From assembly GCA_039811865.1 (NCBI GenBank), contig JBDHZK010000110.1:1-9043 (forward strand): DNA of 9,043 nucleotides, in the 5' to 3' direction. The notes below the pieces were generated by a model. It saw nothing but the letters and a program-made list of their open reading frames with translations. It ran no database searches and was not told where the DNA came from. This document shows positions 6,948-9,043 of this stretch, one piece after another. Position 1 is the stretch's first letter. Each line of letters opens with the position of its first letter. A program made the position numbers and the translations under genes. The stretch comes from JBDHZK01 sp039811865. GTDB lineage: Bacteria; Actinomycetota; Actinomycetes; Propionibacteriales; Propionibacteriaceae.

Positions 6948-6988
6948 GGGGTCCTTTCACCCGACCCCAAGGGGTCCGACTTCACCCG
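6948..6988. repeat. GGGGTC / GACCCC / GGGGTC repeat cluster
   Basis: GGGGTC (6948-6953), GACCCC (6963-6968) and GGGGTC (6971-6976) let the middle arm pair with either outer arm. This gives two mutually exclusive stems: one with a nine-base loop, the other a five-pair stem with loop CAAG. The two GGGGTC copies are also part of an imperfect direct repeat, GGGGTCC-TTTCACCCG at 6948-6963 and GGGGTCC-GACTTCACCCG at 6971-6988. Function is unknown; termination of lysG or parB transcripts is one option. Confidence 0.5.
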
Positions 6989-7086
6989 TCGTTGACACCA
7001 TCCCCGATCGAGCCCCGTCCCCTCGGCGCCGATCGGACCGGTCGCGGGCGGTGAGCTGCAGCCATCGCCGAGAGCCCAGGGGGATC

Positions 7087-7098
7087 TTTGTCGACAAA
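7087..7098. repeat. 12-base perfect palindrome TTTGTCGACAAA downstream of parB
   Basis: TTTGTCGACAAA is a perfect palindrome without a loop, 12 bases past the parB stop on the - strand, and is AT-rich against its neighbours. A loopless palindrome is a poor terminator and more like a dimeric protein-binding site. I do not recognise the binding protein; it does not match the parS core CACGTG. Confidence 0.5.
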
Positions 7099-7110
7099 TC
7101 GTCAAGGAGA

Positions 7111-8004
7111 CTAGTCGCCGAGGCGATCGAGGATTCGAGTGAGGTCGTCCTCGCTCGCGAAATCGATCACGATCCGGCCGCGTTCACCTCGTTGATTTAC
7201 CCGGACCCGTGTTCCCCACCGGCTGCTCAGCCGGTCGGCCAGCTCGCTGGCCCTCGGGGAGGGCACTGCCGCGGGAGACCGCGGCGCCCGCTCGACGAAG
7301 GGCTGCGCCGCAGCCGAGACCAGCGCCTCGACCGCCCTCACGGAAAGCCCTTCGGCCACGATTCGCTGTGCCAGGCGCTCTTGCTCCGTGGCGTCCTCGA
7401 CGGCGAGCAGGGCACGCGCGTGCCCGGCGCTGAGCTCACCGTTGGCCAATCGACCCTGAACGGAGGCGGGCAGACGTAACAGCCGGATGGTGTTCGAGAT
7501 CTGCGGTCGGCTGCGCTTGATCCGGGCCGCCAACTCTTCTTGGGTGCAGCCGAACTCGGTCAGCAGCTCGGAATAGGCGGCCGCTTCCTCCAACGGGTTC
7601 AGTTGTGCCCGATGCAGATTCTCCAGGAGGGCGTCCCGGAGCATCGCGGTGTTGTCGGTGCTGCGGACGATCGCCGGGATGCGTTCCTTGCCGGCCAGGC
7701 GCGTCGCCCGGAGGCGTCGCTCCCCCATCACGAGTTCGAATCTCCCGGCCTCGGGCAGCGGGCGGACCACGACGGGCTGCAGCACCCCGACCTCCCGGAT
7801 CGAATCGGCCAACTCAGCCAACTCGGCGTCCTCGAAGCGCTCCCGAGGCTGGCGCGGATTGGGCGTGATCGCGTCCACTGCCAACTCCGCGAAGTACGAC
7901 CCGTCGACTCCGGTGGGGCTAGGCCCACGATCGGGTGCCGATGTCGCCGCGAGCAGGTCACCCAGGCCGCGACCCAAGCCACCCGTACGGGTCATCGGTG
8001 CCAT
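7111..8004 (-). CDS. parB: Chromosome partitioning protein ParB (parS-binding CTPase)
   Basis: Sequence-specific DNA-binding CTPase clamp that loads at parS, spreads, and with ParA segregates the origin region; it also recruits SMC in many bacteria. It has 297 residues. The N-terminal GGLGRGLGDLL (8-18) is the usual ParA-contacting tip with arginines R6 and R12. The ParB/sulfiredoxin-like CTP-binding domain (about 38-135) holds GVLQPVVVRP (73-82) and GERRLRA (94-100), and ENLHRAQLNPLEEA (128-141). A helix-turn-helix lies at about 154-178 (TQEELAARIKRSRPQIS), and the C-terminal dimerisation domain spans about 252-297. All CTPase hallmarks are present. Two starts are possible. The ATG at 8004 has GGGGGA a few bases upstream and overlaps parA by 13 bases. 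The ATG at 7995 makes an ATGA stop-start overlap with parA and would drop three residues. I prefer 8004. Confidence 0.95.
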   Translation of the reverse strand: MAPMTRTGGLGRGLGDLLAATSAPDRGPSPTGVDGSYFAELAVDAITPNPRQPRERFEDAELAELADSIREVGVLQPVVVRPLPEAGRFELVMGERRLRATRLAGKERIPAIVRSTDNTAMLRDALLENLHRAQLNPLEEAAAYSELLTEFGCTQEELAARIKRSRPQISNTIRLLRLPASVQGRLANGELSAGHARALLAVEDATEQERLAQRIVAEGLSVRAVEALVSAAAQPFVERAPRSPAAVPSPRASELADRLSSRWGTRVRVNQRGERGRIVIDFASEDDLTRILDRLGD

Positions 8005-8906
8005 CCGGTCCCCCGGTTGGCGATCTCGGCGGCGGCGGCGAGGTAAGCCACCGCCCCGGCCGACGCCCGGTGATAGGTGAGGACGCTCTGGCCGTAGCTC
8101 GGCGCCTCGCTCACGCGTACCGAACGCGGGATGGTGGTGGCCAGCGTCTGCTCGGGGAAGTAGGCGCGCACCTGATCGGCGACCTGAGTGGCCAACCGCG
8201 TCCGGGCGTCGAACATGGTCAAGACGACGGTGGTCAGCGCGAGGCCGTCATTCAGATTGCCCTTGACCAGATCGATCGTCCGCATCAACTGCGAAACGCC
8301 CTCGAGCGCGTAGTACTCGCACTGAATCGGCACCAACAGCTCCTGGGCCGCGACCAGCGCGTTCAGCGTAAGCAACCCCAACGACGGGGGGCAGTCGATC
8401 AGCACATAGTCGAAGGCGGTCTCGCGGAGGAGCAGTTGGATGGCCCGACGCAGCTGGGTTTCGCGGCCGACGGTGCCGACCAGGGCGATCTCTGCTCCCG
8501 CGAGGTCGATCGTGGCGGGAAGAACCCACAGGTTCGAAGCCTCGGGGGAGCGGAGCATCTGCTCGCGGATCGGCAAGCCGTCCAGCAGTACCTCGTACGT
8601 GCCGAGCGTGCCGGGTCCGTGATCCACACCGAGCGCGGTCGATGCGTTGCCTTGGGGGTCCAGGTCGATCACCAAGACCCGGAGCCCGCCCTCCGCCAAT
8701 CCGGCGGCCAGGTTCACCACTGTGGTCGTCTTACCCACCCCGCCCTTCTGATTGGCCGTGACGATCACGCGGGGCTTGGCGGGCCGGGGGAGCGACCCGG
8801 TTTCACGTGGAACTTCGGTGGCCAGATCGTCGGGTTGCTCCTCCTGCGACCCGAACTCCGGTTCGTCGAACATCGCGCGCCTCGGGGCGGTGGCTGCCAT
8901 CGTCAT
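7992..8906 (-). CDS. parA: Chromosome partitioning ATPase ParA/Soj
   Basis: Deviant-Walker ATPase that dimerises on ATP, binds nucleoid DNA non-specifically and is released by ParB, driving origin segregation. It has 304 residues. The deviant Walker A KGGVGKTT is at 54-61 with signature lysine K54 and P-loop lysine K59. Walker A' DLDPQGNAS spans 81-89, with D83 expected to activate water. Walker B is LIDCPPSLG, with D171. The C-terminal half carries the basic segments expected for DNA binding. A roughly 45-residue acidic and proline-containing extension precedes the ATPase fold, as is common in Actinobacteria; residues VPRET (32-36) are encoded over a parS site. The ATG at 8906 has AAAGGA (8918-8913) six bases upstream; a second ATG at 8900 is less well placed. 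parA overlaps parB and should be co-transcribed with it. Confidence 0.96.
   Translation of the reverse strand: MTMAATAPRRAMFDEPEFGSQEEQPDDLATEVPRETGSLPRPAKPRVIVTANQKGGVGKTTTVVNLAAGLAEGGLRVLVIDLDPQGNASTALGVDHGPGTLGTYEVLLDGLPIREQMLRSPEASNLWVLPATIDLAGAEIALVGTVGRETQLRRAIQLLLRETAFDYVLIDCPPSLGLLTLNALVAAQELLVPIQCEYYALEGVSQLMRTIDLVKGNLNDGLALTTVVLTMFDARTRLATQVADQVRAYFPEQTLATTIPRSVRVSEAPSYGQSVLTYHRASAGAVAYLAAAAEIANRGTGWHR
8800..8813. promoter_or_regulatory. parS site inside parA
   Basis: GTTTCACGTGGAAC matches the conserved bacterial parS core (TGTTTCACGTGAAACA) except for one base in the right arm; the outermost bases also differ. It encodes VPRET of ParA when read on the - strand. ParB is expected to nucleate here and slide outward. 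Confidence 0.9.
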
Positions 8907-8948
8907 GTGAGTTCCTTTCGCCGGGGAAGGTGGCGGCTGGGGCAGCGC

Positions 8949-8968
8949 GGCGTTTCACGTGGAACGCC
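8949..8968. promoter_or_regulatory. parS site upstream of parA in an extended palindrome
   Basis: The 14-base core GTTTCACGTGGAAC (8952-8965) is identical to the copy at 8800-8813, in the same orientation and 152 bases away. Here the palindrome extends three more pairs on each side (GGC...GCC), making 20 bases with one mismatched pair. It lies 43 bases before the parA start and 23 bases past the stop of the probable rsmG tail, so ParB binding could also affect parA-parB transcription. Confidence 0.92.
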
Positions 8969-8991
8969 AGCGACCTGCGCATCGCCTTAAG

Positions 8992-9043
8992 TTACTCCGC
9001 GCGCTTCGGGCCGACCGGTAGGCGCGTCGGCCGGCCCTCCGGA
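8992..9043 (-). CDS. rsmG: 3' end of an upstream gene, probably rsmG (16S rRNA methyltransferase)
   Basis: Sixteen codons on the - strand ending in TAA at 8994-8992 read PEGRPTRLPVGPKRAE. Fifteen of the sixteen third positions are G or C, clearly more than in the other two - frames, so this looks like a real coding end. The name rests on position: rsmG (gidB) normally precedes parA on the same strand in Actinobacteria and other bacteria. The visible residues alone are too few and too variable to identify the family. Confidence 0.35.
   Translation of the reverse strand, partial: PEGRPTRLPVGPKRAE

Larger units (their letters stand above)
6807..7110. other. Non-coding gap between convergent lysG and parB
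   Basis: A 304-base stretch where no reading frame has convincing coding character. It holds a stem CGCGAT-CAGG-ATCGCG at 6881-6896, a GGGGTC/GACCCC repeat cluster at 6948-6988 and a 12-base palindrome at 7087-7098, described separately. The two flanking genes converge here, so terminator function is expected somewhere in it, but none of the stems has a U-tract. Confidence 0.6.

Noticed and set aside
6929..7054. Possible 41-codon + strand gene starting ATG at 6929, with GAGG about eight bases upstream
   Set aside because: Its third positions are only moderately G/C, unlike the real genes here. It spans the repeat cluster, and its Pro/Arg-rich product matches nothing I recognise.
6710..7105. 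Open frame on the - strand right after parB, starting TTG, antisense to the lysG end
   Set aside because: It runs over the lysG 3' end and the repeats, has low-complexity content and no ribosome-binding sequence or family resemblance.
6649..7479. Long open + strand frame from inside lysG across the gap into parB
   Set aside because: It overlaps two well-supported genes and its composition is that of an out-of-frame reading in GC-rich DNA.
8907..9043. oriC within the window
   Set aside because: No DnaA-box-like TTATCCACA or TTGTCCACA words or AT-rich unwinding element are visible; parS and parA-parB only indicate that the origin is near.

Overview
The window is strongly GC-rich, with most third codon positions G or C. 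It looks like a chromosomal segment of a high-GC actinobacterium. The gene families (aerobic SURF1, DUF3817, a CPA1 antiporter fused to a UBP-type zinc finger, a LysE/LysG pair, chromosomal ParA/ParB with CACGTG-centred parS sites) point to Actinomycetia, perhaps near Propionibacteriales; that placement is inference. The parA/parB genes, two parS sites and a probable rsmG tail suggest the segment lies close to oriC, but no DnaA boxes are visible, so the origin itself is outside the window.

Layout. (1) Bases 1-3174, + strand: a tight run of four genes. A LysN-like PLP aminotransferase (5' end outside the window) is followed after 10 bases by D-alanine-D-alanine ligase, after 1 base by a SURF1-family cytochrome oxidase assembly protein, and after 2 bases by a small DUF3817 membrane protein. 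(2) 3301-5145, +: a 614-residue Na+/H+ antiporter with a C-terminal UBP zinc finger, behind a 126-base gap that may carry its own promoter. (3) 5146-5277: a convergent gap with two GC-rich hairpins, probably a shared terminator region. (4) 5278-6806: divergent lysE (-) and lysG (+), a basic amino-acid exporter and its LysR-type regulator. Their 68-base spacer holds an operator-like inverted repeat, a third half-site and promoter elements placed so that both mRNAs may be leaderless. (5) 6807-7110: about 300 bases with no convincing gene but several inverted and direct repeats. (6) 7111-8906, -: parB and parA, overlapping. One parS lies inside the parA reading frame and a second lies just upstream. 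(7) 8992-9043, -: 16 codons that are probably the 3' end of rsmG.

Functionally this is mostly housekeeping: cell-wall precursor synthesis, terminal oxidase assembly, ion homeostasis, amino-acid export and origin segregation. I see no mobile element, CRISPR array, tRNA, rRNA or toxin-antitoxin module, and no clearly new multi-gene system. The items most worth a second look are the antiporter/UBP zinc-finger fusion, the compact lysE/lysG control region with possible double leaderless starts, and the repeat-rich gap between lysG and parB.
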